Source: Betaproteobacteria bacterium (GTDB lineage Bacteria > Pseudomonadota > Gammaproteobacteria > Burkholderiales > Casimicrobiaceae). From it: DNA of 64,000 nt. The notes under the pieces were generated by a model that did not search any database, was not told the origin of the DNA, and saw nothing but the letters and a program-made list of their open reading frames with translations. The stretch lies in the NCBI GenBank assembly GCA_016720425.1, contig JADKKQ010000001.1, forward strand, positions 124,001 through 188,000, read 5' to 3'. Within the stretch, counting starts at the first letter, position 1. Each line of letters begins with the position of its first letter. The position numbers were made by a program, and so were the translations under genes. This document shows, piece by piece, positions 42,081-51,423 of the stretch.

Positions 42081-44831
42081 TCATGCCGCCGCATCCGCGG
42101 GGCGCCCGGCGGGCAGCGCAAAGACGAATTTTGCACCGCCTCCGGCTTCGTTTTCCACCCACAGCCGGCCGCCGAAGTGCTCGATGATCTGGCGGCTGAT
42201 CGGCAGGCCGAGCCCGGTGCCGTGCGGCTTGGCGGTCATCGTGTCGCCCGCCTGGCGGAACTTCTCGAAGATCGTCGCCTGGTCGCCGACCGGAATGCCG
42301 GGGCCGTTGTCGGCCACGCTGACCCGCAGTTCGCCGGCCCCGGCCGTCAGCGCCACGACCACCCGCCCGGAATCGGCCGCGACGAACTTCACCGCGTTCG
42401 ACAGCAGGTTGATGATCACCTGCATCAGCCGGTCGCGGTCGGCGTGGACCCGCGGCGCATTGCCGTCGAAGTGCGTGTCCAGGGCGACGTTCCTGTCGCG
42501 GAAGAGCTGGCTGGTCGCGCTGATCGCCTCGTCGATGACCTCCTTGAGGTCGAGCTCGGCGACCGTCCACTCGGCCCGCCCCGAGTCGAGCTTGGCGAGG
42601 TCGAGCACCTGGTTGATGAGACGGGTGAGGCGCTCGCTCTCCTTGATGACGATGGCGAGGAAGCGGGCGCGCTCGGCGGCGTCGAGGTCGGGGTTGTCGT
42701 GCAGGATCTCGGAGAATGCCCGGATCGACGTCAGCGGCGTGCGCAGTTCGTGCGTCACCGTCGACACGAAGTCGTCCTTCATCCGGTCGAGTTCCTGCAG
42801 CCGCGCGTTGGCGGCGCGCAGTTCCGCCGTCGCCGCCTCGAGCTCGCTCGACTTGCGCTCGAGCTGGTGGCTGTAGGCGATGAGCTGTGACGCCTCGTCG
42901 AGGATGGCGCGCACTTCGTCGGCCGAGAGCGACTCCTCGTTGACCGTCGCCGCGACCATGATGCGCGCCGACGCGCCGCCGATCGCCCCCGCCAGCGCGG
43001 TCTCGGCGAAGTGCACGAAGTCGGCGTCGGCGGCGAGCTGCGCCGGCGCACTCAGGCCGCGTCGCTGCGCAAATTCGGCGACGGCCGCGGCGGCCCGCGC
43101 CGGCCCGAGGAACCGCGCCAGCAGCGCGTTCAACTCCGGCAGCGACGCCGAGCCCTTCCACAGGTGCGCCGCGAGGCCCTCGCTGCCGTGCCTGAAGATG
43201 TCGACGAAGCGCGCGGCCTGGGCCTGCTCGGCCACCCCGGGCCGCGTCAGCACCGACACGGCGACGTAGGCGCCGACGTTCGCGATCATCGACCAGAGCA
43301 TCGCATGGGTGATTTCGTCGAGCCCGGTCAGGCCGAGGAACTCGTGCGGCCGCAGCAGGGCGACACCCCAGGGGCCGTCGCGCAGGAAGCCGCCGGCGAG
43401 CCAGCCCGACTTGGCGAACGACGGCAGCAGCAGCGTGTAGAGCCACACGGCGAAGCCCGCCGCCAGACCGGCGAGCGCGCCCCGGCGGGTGGCGCCCTTC
43501 CAGTAGATGCCGCCGAGCACCGCCGGCGCGAACTGCGCCACGGCGGCGAAGGAGATGAGGCCGATGGCGACCAGCGCGTAGGCGTCGCCGGCAAGCCGGA
43601 AGTAGAGGTAGCCCAGCAGGATCACCGCCACGATCGCCCCGCGGCGGATGGCGAGCAGCAGCCGCGAGAGATCCGCGCGCTCGGCAAGGCGCAACGGGCG
43701 CAGGCGCAGCAGCACCGGCATCACGAGGTCGTTGCAGACCATCGTCGACAGCGCGATGGTCTCGACGATGACCATGCCGGTCGCGGCGGAGAGGCCGCCG
43801 ATGAACACCAGCAGCGCCAGCGCCGGCTGCTGGCGCGCCATCGGCAGCGTCAGCACGAAGGTGTCCGGGTCGACCGCGTCGGCGCCGAAGTGGAGGACGC
43901 CGCCGAAGGCGATGGGCACGACGAAGACGTTGATGGCCAGCATGTACAGCGGAAAGAGCCACACCGCCTTGCGCAGGTGGTCCTCGTCGACGTTCTCGAC
44001 CACGGCCACCTGGAACTGCCGCGGCAGGAACATGATCGCCAGCGCCGACAGGAGCATCAGCCACGCCCAGCTGGAATACGCGCCGGTCACGGCGAGCGGC
44101 GCCAGCAGTGGCGCGAGCCGGGCGCTGGCGGCGGCCCGCCCGAAGATGTCGCCCATCCCGTCGAAGATCCCGTAGGTGACGAAGGCGCCGACGGCGAGGA
44201 AGGCGACGAGCTTGACGATCGACTCGAGCGCGATCGCCGCCACCAGGCCCTCGTGCCGCTCGGAGGCGTCGAGGTGGCGGGTGCCGAAGAGGATGCTGAA
44301 GGCCGCCAGCACCAGCGCGACCCAGAACGCCGTGTCCGCGGCGATCGGGGTCGCCGCCGCCTGCGCCGGCATCGCGATCTCCGGGTAGCGGACCAGGATC
44401 GTGTAGCTGGTGGAGACGGCCTTGAGCTGCAGCGCGATGTAGGGAATGACCCCGACCACCGCGATCACCGTCACCAAGCCGGCCAGCAGCGCGCTCTTGC
44501 CGTAGCGCGAGGAGACGAAGTCGGCCAGCGAGGTGATGCGGTGCGCCTTGCTGATGCGGATGATCTTGCGCATGACCATCCACCACAGCGCCATCATCAG
44601 CGTCGGCCCGAGGTAGATCGGCAGGAAGCCGACGCCGTTGGCCGCCGCGCGGCCGACGCTGCCGTAGAACGTCCACGCCGTGGCGTAGACGCCCAGCGAC
44701 AGCGCGTAGATGTAGGGGTTCGCGATCAGCGACCGTCCGCGGTCGGCCCGCCGGTCGGCGTAGTAGGCGAGCGCGAACAGGGCGCCGAGATAGGCCAGCG
44801 CCGCCGGAATGACGACCCGGTCGCTCAGCAC
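42081..44831 (-). CDS. Na+/solute symporter-sensor histidine kinase hybrid (CbrA/CrbS-like)
   Basis: 916 residues from a GTG at 44831. Residues about 1-510 form a 13-helix sodium:solute symporter (SSS) domain (YATAWTFYGSVGRAA, GGLSAATGMVIVETIALS). A linker region follows, then a histidine kinase with His694 in VTHELRTPLTSIR and ATP-binding boxes NLLSNAVKF, DNGPGIP and GTGLGLPISRQII. Hybrids of this kind (CbrA, CrbS) sense or respond to carbon/nitrogen or acetate supply. It lies between the small membrane gene and the response regulator, a likely operon. Confidence 0.94.
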   Translation of the reverse strand: MLSDRVVIPAALAYLGALFALAYYADRRADRGRSLIANPYIYALSLGVYATAWTFYGSVGRAAANGVGFLPIYLGPTLMMALWWMVMRKIIRISKAHRITSLADFVSSRYGKSALLAGLVTVIAVVGVIPYIALQLKAVSTSYTILVRYPEIAMPAQAAATPIAADTAFWVALVLAAFSILFGTRHLDASERHEGLVAAIALESIVKLVAFLAVGAFVTYGIFDGMGDIFGRAAASARLAPLLAPLAVTGAYSSWAWLMLLSALAIMFLPRQFQVAVVENVDEDHLRKAVWLFPLYMLAINVFVVPIAFGGVLHFGADAVDPDTFVLTLPMARQQPALALLVFIGGLSAATGMVIVETIALSTMVCNDLVMPVLLRLRPLRLAERADLSRLLLAIRRGAIVAVILLGYLYFRLAGDAYALVAIGLISFAAVAQFAPAVLGGIYWKGATRRGALAGLAAGFAVWLYTLLLPSFAKSGWLAGGFLRDGPWGVALLRPHEFLGLTGLDEITHAMLWSMIANVGAYVAVSVLTRPGVAEQAQAARFVDIFRHGSEGLAAHLWKGSASLPELNALLARFLGPARAAAAVAEFAQRRGLSAPAQLAADADFVHFAETALAGAIGGASARIMVAATVNEESLSADEVRAILDEASQLIAYSHQLERKSSELEAATAELRAANARLQELDRMKDDFVSTVTHELRTPLTSIRAFSEILHDNPDLDAAERARFLAIVIKESERLTRLINQVLDLAKLDSGRAEWTVAELDLKEVIDEAISATSQLFRDRNVALDTHFDGNAPRVHADRDRLMQVIINLLSNAVKFVAADSGRVVVALTAGAGELRVSVADNGPGIPVGDQATIFEKFRQAGDTMTAKPHGTGLGLPISRQIIEHFGGRLWVENEAGGGAKFVFALPAGRPADAAA

Positions 44832-44862
44832 TGCCGCGGGCCCGTCGGCGACGCCGTGGCGA

Positions 44863-45066
44863 TCACGGCGGCCCGCGGTGCCGGACCGCGGCCGCGATCA
44901 GGGCGACGAGGATCGCCCAGGCGAGGAAGAGGTAGGCGTACAGCGAGGGAATGCCGAACCAGGTGCCGGCGCCGTTGAACAGCGGCAGCAGTGGATAATC
45001 GAGCAGCAGCACACCCGCCAGGAACACGGCCACCAGGCGCTGGATGCTGAGCGGCGATTTCGACAC
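44863..45066 (-). CDS. Small two-helix membrane protein preceding the symporter-kinase (DUF4212-like)
   Basis: 67 residues from a GTG at 45066, preceded by GGGGAGG. Two hydrophobic helices (VAVFLAGVLLLDYPLL and YAYLFLAWAILVALIA) are joined by a short loop with NGAGTWFGIPS. Small two-helix proteins (DUF4212, DUF485) often sit directly before SSS symporters and may be accessory subunits. The gap to the symporter-kinase start is 31 bases. Confidence 0.7.
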   Translation of the reverse strand: MSKSPLSIQRLVAVFLAGVLLLDYPLLPLFNGAGTWFGIPSLYAYLFLAWAILVALIAAAVRHRGPP

Positions 45067-45167
45067 GACCCTCCCCGAGGCGCGGACATGCGTTCCGAAT
45101 ACTATCAAGAAGCGGCAGCAATCCGGCGGCGGGCGACGGCGGCCTGCGGTCGCCCTGGCGACGGCCG

Positions 45168-46043
45168 ATGACCGGGGGACCGCGCGTTCCGGTGGACCGT
45201 GGCGACGCGCTCGCGGCCGCGGACCAGGACGCGGCGATCAGGCGCGCGGCAGCGCTGATCGCCGCCGCCGACGGGCTGCTGGTCGCCGCCGGAGCGGGCA
45301 TCGGCGTCGATTCCGGGCTGCCCGACTTTCGCGGCGAGGACGGCTTCTGGAACGCCTATCCGGCGCTGGGTCGGCGCGGAATCCGCTTCCAGACCATCGC
45401 CTGCCCGGACGCGTTCGACACCGATCCGGCGCTGGCCTGGGGCTTCTACGGCCATCGGCTGAATCTCTACCGCGCCACCGTTCCGCATCCCGGCTTCGCC
45501 CGGTTGCAGACGCTTGCCGCCGGGCTGCCGCGGGGCGCGTTCGTCTTCACCAGCAACGTCGACGGGCAGTTCCAGAAGGCGGGATTCCCGGCGTCGCGGA
45601 TCCTGGAAGTGCACGGCTCCATCCATCATCTGCAGTGCACGCGCGGCTGTCGCGGCGCGATCTGGCCGGCCGCCGGCTTCCGCCCGGTGGTCGACGAAAC
45701 GGAGTGCCGGTTGCTGTCGGCGCCGCCGCGCTGCCCGGCTTGCGGCGCGATCGCGCGACCGAACATCCTGATGTTCGGCGACGGCGGATGGATCGCGACC
45801 CGGAGCGCGCGGCAGGAGGAAAGGCTCCGGGCCTGGCTGGACGGCGTCCAGCGGCCGGTGGCCCTCGAAATCGGAGCGGGAACGCAGGTGGCGACCGTCC
45901 GCCGCTTCAGCGAACGGTTCGCGCCGGCGCTGATCCGCGTGAACCCCACCGACGGCGGGATCGCCGGCTGCGGCGGGGTGAGCCTGGCGCTGGCGGCGCG
46001 GGTGGCGATCGAGCGCATCGCGGCGGCGCGGGCCGAAGCCTAG
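45168..46043 (+). CDS. Sir2-type NAD-dependent protein deacylase
   Basis: 291 residues. NAD-binding GAGIGVDSGLPDFRG (residues about 42-56), the TSNVDGQFQKAGF stretch with Asn/Asp of the ribose pocket, the catalytic His in VHGSIHHLQC, and a zinc site with paired cysteines (CTRGC and CPAC). The domain is complete. Sirtuins remove acyl groups from lysine using NAD+; substrate unknown. Divergent from the small membrane gene by about 100 bases. Confidence 0.9.
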   Translation: MTGGPRVPVDRGDALAAADQDAAIRRAAALIAAADGLLVAAGAGIGVDSGLPDFRGEDGFWNAYPALGRRGIRFQTIACPDAFDTDPALAWGFYGHRLNLYRATVPHPGFARLQTLAAGLPRGAFVFTSNVDGQFQKAGFPASRILEVHGSIHHLQCTRGCRGAIWPAAGFRPVVDETECRLLSAPPRCPACGAIARPNILMFGDGGWIATRSARQEERLRAWLDGVQRPVALEIGAGTQVATVRRFSERFAPALIRVNPTDGGIAGCGGVSLALAARVAIERIAAARAEA

Positions 46044-46109
46044 GGCTGCGGCCGCGCGTTCTTCGTCGTGATGCTTCGGTGCCCGCTAACGATCGCGGGG
46101 AGCCCCGGT

Positions 46110-46769
46110 TCAGGTTGCGGCAGCTGCCAGCCGTTCGCCGCGCAGCAGGTGGCGCTCGTCGCGGGCCGCGAGCGGTGGCGGCACCGGGCCCGCGTCGCCG
46201 ACGCCCGGCGGCACGGCGACGGCGGCACGCGGCGCCGCGTCGAGCTGGCGGACGTCGCCGTTGACTTCGCCGCCCTCGGCCACGACCAGCTTGCCGTAGC
46301 GGACGGTTCCGGACACGCGTCCGGTGCCGTGGACGACCAGCCGCGTGCGGGCGGTGATCTCGCCCGAAAAGTCGCCGTGGATCTCGGCGACGTCGATGTT
46401 GGCGGTGCCGGTGAAGCTCCCTGGCGGGGCGATCTCCATCGCCTTGCTGCTGACCGTCGCTTCGACCTGGCCTTCGACCACCAGGACGTCGCAGTCGGAG
46501 ATGGCCACACCCTTGAGCTTGATGTTGACGCCGACGAAGAGCTTGCTGGACGGCACCTCGGGCGCGACCGCGGCGGCTGCGGGCGGGCTTTCGCCGACCG
46601 GGTGCATCGTCGCACCGACCGGAGACGACGGTTCGCCCGCCGGGCGCGGTTCCGCAGTGGCGGGGGTGGTGGGCGCTGCCGGGGCGCGGGGATCGGGCGC
46701 CCGGCCGAGCGCTGCCTTCGGGGTGGCCCGGGGCTCCGGGGCGGGGGGATGGCGGTTGAGTCCGAGCAC
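46110..46769 (-). CDS. Bactofilin-family protein
   Basis: 219 residues from a GTG at 46769 (GGAG 8 bases ahead). The N-terminal 70 residues are Pro/Ala-rich and disordered-looking. Residues about 75-175 show the bactofilin beta-helix: FVGVNIKLKGVAISDCDVLV, VEGQVEATV, GDFSGEITARTRLVV and GTGRVSGTVRYGKLVV. Bactofilins polymerise without nucleotide and scaffold cell-shape or polar proteins. The C-terminal 45 residues are unconserved. Convergent with the sirtuin gene. Confidence 0.87.
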   Translation of the reverse strand: MLGLNRHPPAPEPRATPKAALGRAPDPRAPAAPTTPATAEPRPAGEPSSPVGATMHPVGESPPAAAAVAPEVPSSKLFVGVNIKLKGVAISDCDVLVVEGQVEATVSSKAMEIAPPGSFTGTANIDVAEIHGDFSGEITARTRLVVHGTGRVSGTVRYGKLVVAEGGEVNGDVRQLDAAPRAAVAVPPGVGDAGPVPPPLAARDERHLLRGERLAAAAT

Positions 46770-46814
46770 GGTGGGTCTCCAGAGGTGAGAGGGTACGGCG
46801 CCAGCGGGACGACT

Positions 46815-46827
46815 ATGACAATGTCAT
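46815..46827. promoter_or_regulatory. Short palindrome upstream of the bactofilin gene
   Basis: ATGACA-A-TGTCAT, a perfect 6-1-6 inverted repeat about 45 bases before the bactofilin GTG, in a locally AT-richer stretch. It could be an operator but is short enough to arise by chance. Confidence 0.25.
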
Positions 46828-46916
46828 CGTAGACCGTCGCGGCCATTTGCGCAATACAAAATGCAGCGCACAGGTCGTGGCCTGCATCGGGGTCCCTCGC
46901 GCCGGCCGGCGGCGAG

Positions 46917-47972
46917 TCAGGCGTTGCGCCGGAACCAGCGCAGCGAAAGGCCGCCGGCGAAGAGCGCCAGCAGGGCCGCGGCCGCCGCCAGCAGCGCCGT
47001 GATCTCGACCTCCTTGCGGTCGAGGACGAAGCGCGCGTTGAGCTTTTCGTAGATCTTTTCCAGTTCGGCGGCGCTGGCGGCGTGGAAGTATTCCGCCTGG
47101 GTGATGCCGGCGATCGCCTTCAGCGCCTCCTCGTCGAAGCGCATGAAGATCGACATGCCGTCGATGCCGACGTTGCTGCCTTCGGCGGTGCCGAAACCCA
47201 CCGTGTACACGCGCACGCCGCGCTGCGCCGCCATCTGCGCGGCGGCGAGCGAGTCGGGGCCGGTGGTCCGCCGCCCATCGGTGAGCAGGATGATCGCGGC
47301 GGACGGATAGGACCCGGCGGCGACGGGCTCGTGCGCCTTCTTCTCCGGCCGCGGCTCGCGGTCGATCGCCGCCGCGCGGGGTTCGCCGCGGCCGCCGCGC
47401 TGGCCGAGCACCAGCGATTCGAGATCGATGCCCTCGTCCGGAAACAGCGTCGCCAGCGACATGATGATGCCGCTGCCGATCGCGGTGCTGCGCTGCAGCT
47501 GGAAACGGTCGATCGCCGCGACGAGGTCATCCCGATTCTGCGTCGGCGCCTGCACCACCGAAGCCGAGCCGGCGAAAGTGACGATGCCGATGCGCACGTC
47601 GGGGGGCTGCGCGAGGACGAAGGACTTGGCCGCGGTCTGGGCCGCGGCGATCCGGCTGGGATCGACATCGGTCGCGCGCATGCTGAGCGAGACGTCGATG
47701 GCGAGGATGATCGTCCGCTGGTCCGAGGGCAGGGTGACGACGGCCGTCGGCCGCGACAGCGCGAACAGCAGCGCGGCCAGCGCCACCGCCAGCAGCGCCG
47801 GCGGCAGGTGCCGCCGCAGCCGCTGGGCGGGACCGGCCGCGGCCCGGACGAGGTCGAGCTGCGCGAAGCGCACCGCGTTGCGCTTGCGCCGTCGCTGCAG
47901 CGCGACGTAGCCGGCGATCAGCAGCGGGATCGCCAGCAGCAGCCACAGCGCGTCGGGCCAGAGGAAATTCAT
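46917..47972 (-). CDS. VWA-domain membrane protein (BatA-like), first copy
   Basis: 351 residues from the ATG at 47972. Two N-terminal hydrophobic helices (residues 5-20 and 60-78), a VWA domain with the metal site DVSLSMRATD (DxSxS, residue about 95), and a C-terminal helix (ITALLAAAAALLALFAGGLSL). BatA-like proteins act with MoxR ATPases in envelope maintenance. It is clearly paralogous to the gene at 51420: both share TIILAIDVS-SMRATD, and AAIDRFQLQR-TA-GS. It lies alone on the minus strand. Confidence 0.88.
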   Translation of the reverse strand: MNFLWPDALWLLLAIPLLIAGYVALQRRRKRNAVRFAQLDLVRAAAGPAQRLRRHLPPALLAVALAALLFALSRPTAVVTLPSDQRTIILAIDVSLSMRATDVDPSRIAAAQTAAKSFVLAQPPDVRIGIVTFAGSASVVQAPTQNRDDLVAAIDRFQLQRSTAIGSGIIMSLATLFPDEGIDLESLVLGQRGGRGEPRAAAIDREPRPEKKAHEPVAAGSYPSAAIILLTDGRRTTGPDSLAAAQMAAQRGVRVYTVGFGTAEGSNVGIDGMSIFMRFDEEALKAIAGITQAEYFHAASAAELEKIYEKLNARFVLDRKEVEITALLAAAAALLALFAGGLSLRWFRRNA

Positions 47973-48277
47973 CGCCAGCGTCACTCTCTCCACGCCCGCC
48001 GGGAACTCCGTCGAGCCATCGCCGACGTCGCAGTCTCGGCCGGCGAGCGCCTCAACTCTAGCAGCCTGTCGGACGCAGGTCATCGTCGCGAGCCGGGTCG
48101 ATGGTCGCGACGGGCCTGCCCGATCTCGGGCGCAACGCGGCATCGGGGGGGGTGCGGCGCGGCATCGCGGACCGCATGCCCATCGGCGCGGTAGGTGAAT
48201 TCCCGGTCCGACACGCTGCCGGCACGGCAGCCGACGACAAGGGTCGGGAGCGCCGTCTTTGCCAGTAGAATAGCCGC
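47973..48277. other. Intergenic region between divergent genes
   Basis: 305 bases upstream of the minus-strand VWA gene and the plus-strand small membrane gene. It holds the 15-base element CTAGCAGCCTGTCGG at 48058-48072, found again at the def stop codon. No convincing gene or promoter seen otherwise. Confidence 0.5.
48058..48072. repeat. 15-base dispersed element, copy 1
   Basis: CTAGCAGCCTGTCGG, identical to 59925-59939. Here it lies in the gap upstream of the VWA gene, not at a stop codon. Confidence 0.6.
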
Positions 48278-48433
48278 ATGGGCGAGCGTGCACTCAAGTT
48301 GATGGTGATCCTGTTGTCCAGCATCAACGCGGTGACGTGGCTGATGTACACCCAGAGCCCCTTCATGGCGGCCCTCTGGGGCGGCACGGCGCTGGGTTTC
48401 GCGTTCTGGATCGCCGACGACATGCGTCGTTAG
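48278..48433 (+). CDS. 51-residue small membrane protein
   Basis: Open frame from the ATG at 48278 to TAG at 48431-48433. Two hydrophobic stretches (LMVILLSSINAVTWLMY and MAALWGGTALGFAFWI) are followed by a charged end DDMRR. The hydrophobic pattern and lack of Arg/Ala-rich shadow composition suggest a real gene, but the ribosome binding site is weak. It is 57 bases ahead of the HtrA-like protease in the same direction. Confidence 0.5.
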   Translation: MGERALKLMVILLSSINAVTWLMYTQSPFMAALWGGTALGFAFWIADDMRR

Positions 48434-48490
48434 CAGGAAGCCCCGCGGGCGGTGCCTGCGGGCCGGGCAAGCGAGAGGACGGGGCGCGGG

Positions 48491-49435
48491 ATGCAGCGAG
48501 TCACCCTCTACAGCAGTTCGCGCCGGGCCTCCGCCGAGCCCGTGGCCGCCGGTGACGCCACGCCGGCAGCGGCCGCGGCGGACCCCGCAGCAGCACCCGG
48601 TGCCCACCCCTCGGCGAATGAAGTGCCGGTCGCGCGCTGGCGACGCTGGCTCGCGCGCCACGAGCGCCTGTTGCTCGTCGTCGTGAGCAGCCTGGCCACG
48701 CTGGCCGCGTTCGTCGGCTATCAGGCGACGACCCCCGTGCCCCGCAGGATCACCCAGCAGGACATCGAGGCGGCGGTGCTGCAAGTGGTCGAGACCACGC
48801 CGCTGCCCTCGTACGCAGCCCGGGCCTACGAGGTGATCCGGCCGTCGGTGGTGCGGGTGCGCGGCTTCGGCACCGGACGCGACGGCGTCGAGAACACCGA
48901 GACCGGCGTCGGCACCGGTGTCGTCATCGTCGACAACGGGCTGATCCTCACCAACCTGCACGTCGTCTCGGGCGCCGACCGCATCGGCGTCGTGTTCGCC
49001 GACGGCCTCGAAGCCGATGCCGACGTCGTCGGCGTGCAGCCGGAGCACGACCTCGCCGTCATCCGCGCGAAGAAGATTCCCGACGACCTCGTCGCGGCGA
49101 CGCTGCGCTCCACCGCCGGGCTCGCCCCCGGCGATCACGTGGTCGCCGTCGGCTTTCCGTTCGGCATCGGTCCTTCGGCGTCGGCGGGCGTCATCTCCGG
49201 GCTCGCGCGCGAGCACCAGTCGCCGCGCGGCAAGCGGCTGCTGACCAACCTCATCCAGTTCGACGCGGCGGCCAATCCGGGCAACTCCGGCGGACCGCTG
49301 GTGACCGCCGAGGGCGAAGTGATCGGCATCGTCACCGGCATCCTCAACCCCAACCAGCAGCGCACCTTCATCGGCATCGGGTTCGCGGTGCCGATCGAGA
49401 ACGCCGCTGCCGGCGTCGGGCTGTCGCCGTTCTGA
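48491..49435 (+). CDS. HtrA/DegP-like trypsin-family serine protease, no PDZ domain
   Basis: 314 residues from the ATG at 48491. A disordered N-terminal 50 residues leads into one membrane helix (LLLVVVSSLATLAAFVGY), so the catalytic domain is periplasmic and anchored. The triad is visible: His in LTNLHVV, Asp in EHDLAVI and Ser in NPGNSGGPL. The protein ends about 30 residues after the serine block, without any PDZ domain, unlike DegP/DegS. It lies 38 bases before moxR. Confidence 0.9.
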   Translation: MQRVTLYSSSRRASAEPVAAGDATPAAAAADPAAAPGAHPSANEVPVARWRRWLARHERLLLVVVSSLATLAAFVGYQATTPVPRRITQQDIEAAVLQVVETTPLPSYAARAYEVIRPSVVRVRGFGTGRDGVENTETGVGTGVVIVDNGLILTNLHVVSGADRIGVVFADGLEADADVVGVQPEHDLAVIRAKKIPDDLVAATLRSTAGLAPGDHVVAVGFPFGIGPSASAGVISGLAREHQSPRGKRLLTNLIQFDAAANPGNSGGPLVTAEGEVIGIVTGILNPNQQRTFIGIGFAVPIENAAAGVGLSPF

Positions 49436-49473
49436 CGGCGCGACCCACCCTCTTCCCCCACCGCGAAGGCATC

Positions 49474-50489
49474 ATGAACGAGTCCAATCCGCATCCCGGC
49501 CAGGTGGCGACGCTGATGGAGCGCATCCTGTTCGAGGTCAAGAAGGTCGTCGTCGGCCAGGACCACTTCCTCGAGCGCGTGCTGGTGGCGATCCTCGCCC
49601 AGGGCCACCTGCTGGTCGAGGGGGTCCCGGGCCTCGCCAAGACGCTGACGGTCAAGACCCTCGCGCGCACGATACGCGGCAGCTTCAAGCGCATCCAGTT
49701 CACGCCCGACCTGGTGCCGGCCGACCTCATCGGCACGCGCGTCTACAACCAGAAGAGCGGCGACTTCAGCACCGCGCTGGGGCCGGTGTTCGCGCACCTG
49801 CTGCTCGCCGACGAGATCAACCGCGCACCGGCCAAGGTGCAGAGCGCGCTGCTCGAAGTGATGCAGGAGTACCAGGTGACGATCGCCGGCGAGACGCACA
49901 AGGTGCCGGAGCCGTTCCTGGTGATGGCGACGCAGAACCCGATCGAGACCGAGGGCACCTACCCGCTGCCCGAGGCGCAGGTCGACCGCTTCATGATGAA
50001 GGTCCTGGTCGGCTACCCGACCGAGGAGGAGGAGTTCGTGATCGTCGAGCGGGTGACCGGCGCGGCCGCCGACATCGCGGCGGTCGCGACCACCGACGAG
50101 CTCGCGCAGCTGCAGCGGAGTGCCGCCGCGGCTACGTCGATCCGGCGCTGATGCAGTACGCGGTGCGCCTGGTCGCGGCGACGCGCGATCCGGCGCGGTT
50201 CGGCCTCGCGGAGCTCGCGCGTTTTCTCACCTTCGGCGCCAGCCCGCGGGCATCGATCCACCTGATCGAGGGTGCGCGCGCTCTCGGCTTCCTCCGCGGG
50301 CGCAGCTATGCGCTGCCCGAGGACGTCGCCGATCTCGCCCACGACGTCATGCGGCACCGCCTGGTGCTGTCCTACGAGGCGCTGGCCGAAGGGCAGACCG
50401 CCGATGCGCTGATCGACCGCGTGCTGCAGCAGATCCCGGCCCCGGCCAAACCGCTCGAGACCCATGTCCGGATCCGTCCCGTCGGCTGA
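49474..50489 (+). CDS. MoxR-family AAA+ ATPase (one frameshift)
   Basis: About 338 residues after correction. Walker A GVPGLAKT (residue about 52), Walker B LLLADEINR and sensor 1 ATQNPIETEGTYPLPEAQ are present. The frame breaks near 50119: as written it ends TSIRR, but adding one G in CGGAG gives QRECRRGYVDPALMQYAV and the rest of the lid domain to the TGA at 50489. MoxR ATPases act as chaperones for VWA proteins, and DUF58 and VWA genes follow, overlapping. Sequence error is the likeliest cause. Confidence 0.88.
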
Positions 50490-51423
50490 AGCGGTCCTGC
50501 GCCGCCTCGAGTGGACGGTGCTCCGGCGCCTCGACGGCGCGCTGCACGGCGACTATCGGACGCTGTTCCGCGGCTACGGGCTCGATCTCGCCGACCTGCG
50601 CGAGTACCAGTACCAGGACGACGTCCGGCACATCGACTGGAACGTGACGGCGCGGCTGCAGACGCCGTACGTGCGCGAGTTCAACGAGGAGCGCGAGCTC
50701 TCGGCGTGGTTCCTGCTCGACTTCAGCCCGTCGCTCGACTTCGGCTCGCAGGCGGTGAAGAAGCGCGCCGTGTCGATCGAGTTCGTCACCGTCCTCGCCC
50801 GGCTGCTGACGCGCCACGGCAATCGCGCGGGGGCGCTGTTCTACGGCGATCGCGTCGACGCCGTGCTGCCGGCGCGCAACGGCCGCCGCCACGTGCTCCG
50901 GCTGCTGCACGAGCTGAGGTCGCGGCCCGAGCTGCCGGGTTCCGGCGCCACCGATCTCGCGCGCTTCGTGCGCGCCGCGTTCGCCCTGATTCCGCGCCGC
51001 TCGCTGGTGTTCGTGGTGTCCGACTTCATCAGCGCCCCCGGCTGGGGCGAGCCGCTGGCCCAGCTCGCGCAGCGGCACGAGGTCGTCGCGGTCCGCCTGT
51101 TCGACCCGGCCGAGATGGAGCTGCCCGACGTCGGTCTGCTGCTGATGGAAGACCCGGAGACCGGCGAGCAGCTGTTCGTCGACACCGCGGATCGCGGCTT
51201 TCGCACCCGCTACGCGGAGGCCGCGTGCCGGCGCGAGGACGAGATCCGCGCGACCCTGCAGCGTTGCGGCGTCGATGCGCTGGAGCTCGCCACCGACGAC
51301 GACCTCGCCGAGGCGATCCTGCGCTTCGCGGACCTGCGCCGACGGCGCAGCCAGCTCGCGGCGGGCGGCGGCCTGCCGGCGCACCTGGGACGGCGCCGAC
51401 CCGCGCCGGCGGGCGCCGCGTGA
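50464..51423 (+). CDS. DUF58 family protein
   Basis: 319 residues, overlapping the corrected moxR end by 26 bases. The DUF58 core REYQYQDDVRHIDWNVTAR (residues about 41-59) is followed by a VWA-like fold (SAWFLLDFSPSLDFGS). No membrane helix. DUF58 proteins are regular partners of MoxR and BatA-like proteins. The stop overlaps the next GTG (GTGA). Confidence 0.92.
   Translation: MSGSVPSAEAVLRRLEWTVLRRLDGALHGDYRTLFRGYGLDLADLREYQYQDDVRHIDWNVTARLQTPYVREFNEERELSAWFLLDFSPSLDFGSQAVKKRAVSIEFVTVLARLLTRHGNRAGALFYGDRVDAVLPARNGRRHVLRLLHELRSRPELPGSGATDLARFVRAAFALIPRRSLVFVVSDFISAPGWGEPLAQLAQRHEVVAVRLFDPAEMELPDVGLLLMEDPETGEQLFVDTADRGFRTRYAEAACRREDEIRATLQRCGVDALELATDDDLAEAILRFADLRRRRSQLAAGGGLPAHLGRRRPAPAGAA

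Noticed and set aside
46815..46827. ATGACA-A-TGTCAT as a firm operator site
   Set aside because: Only six bases per arm; one such palindrome is expected by chance in a window this long. Kept only as a low-confidence site.
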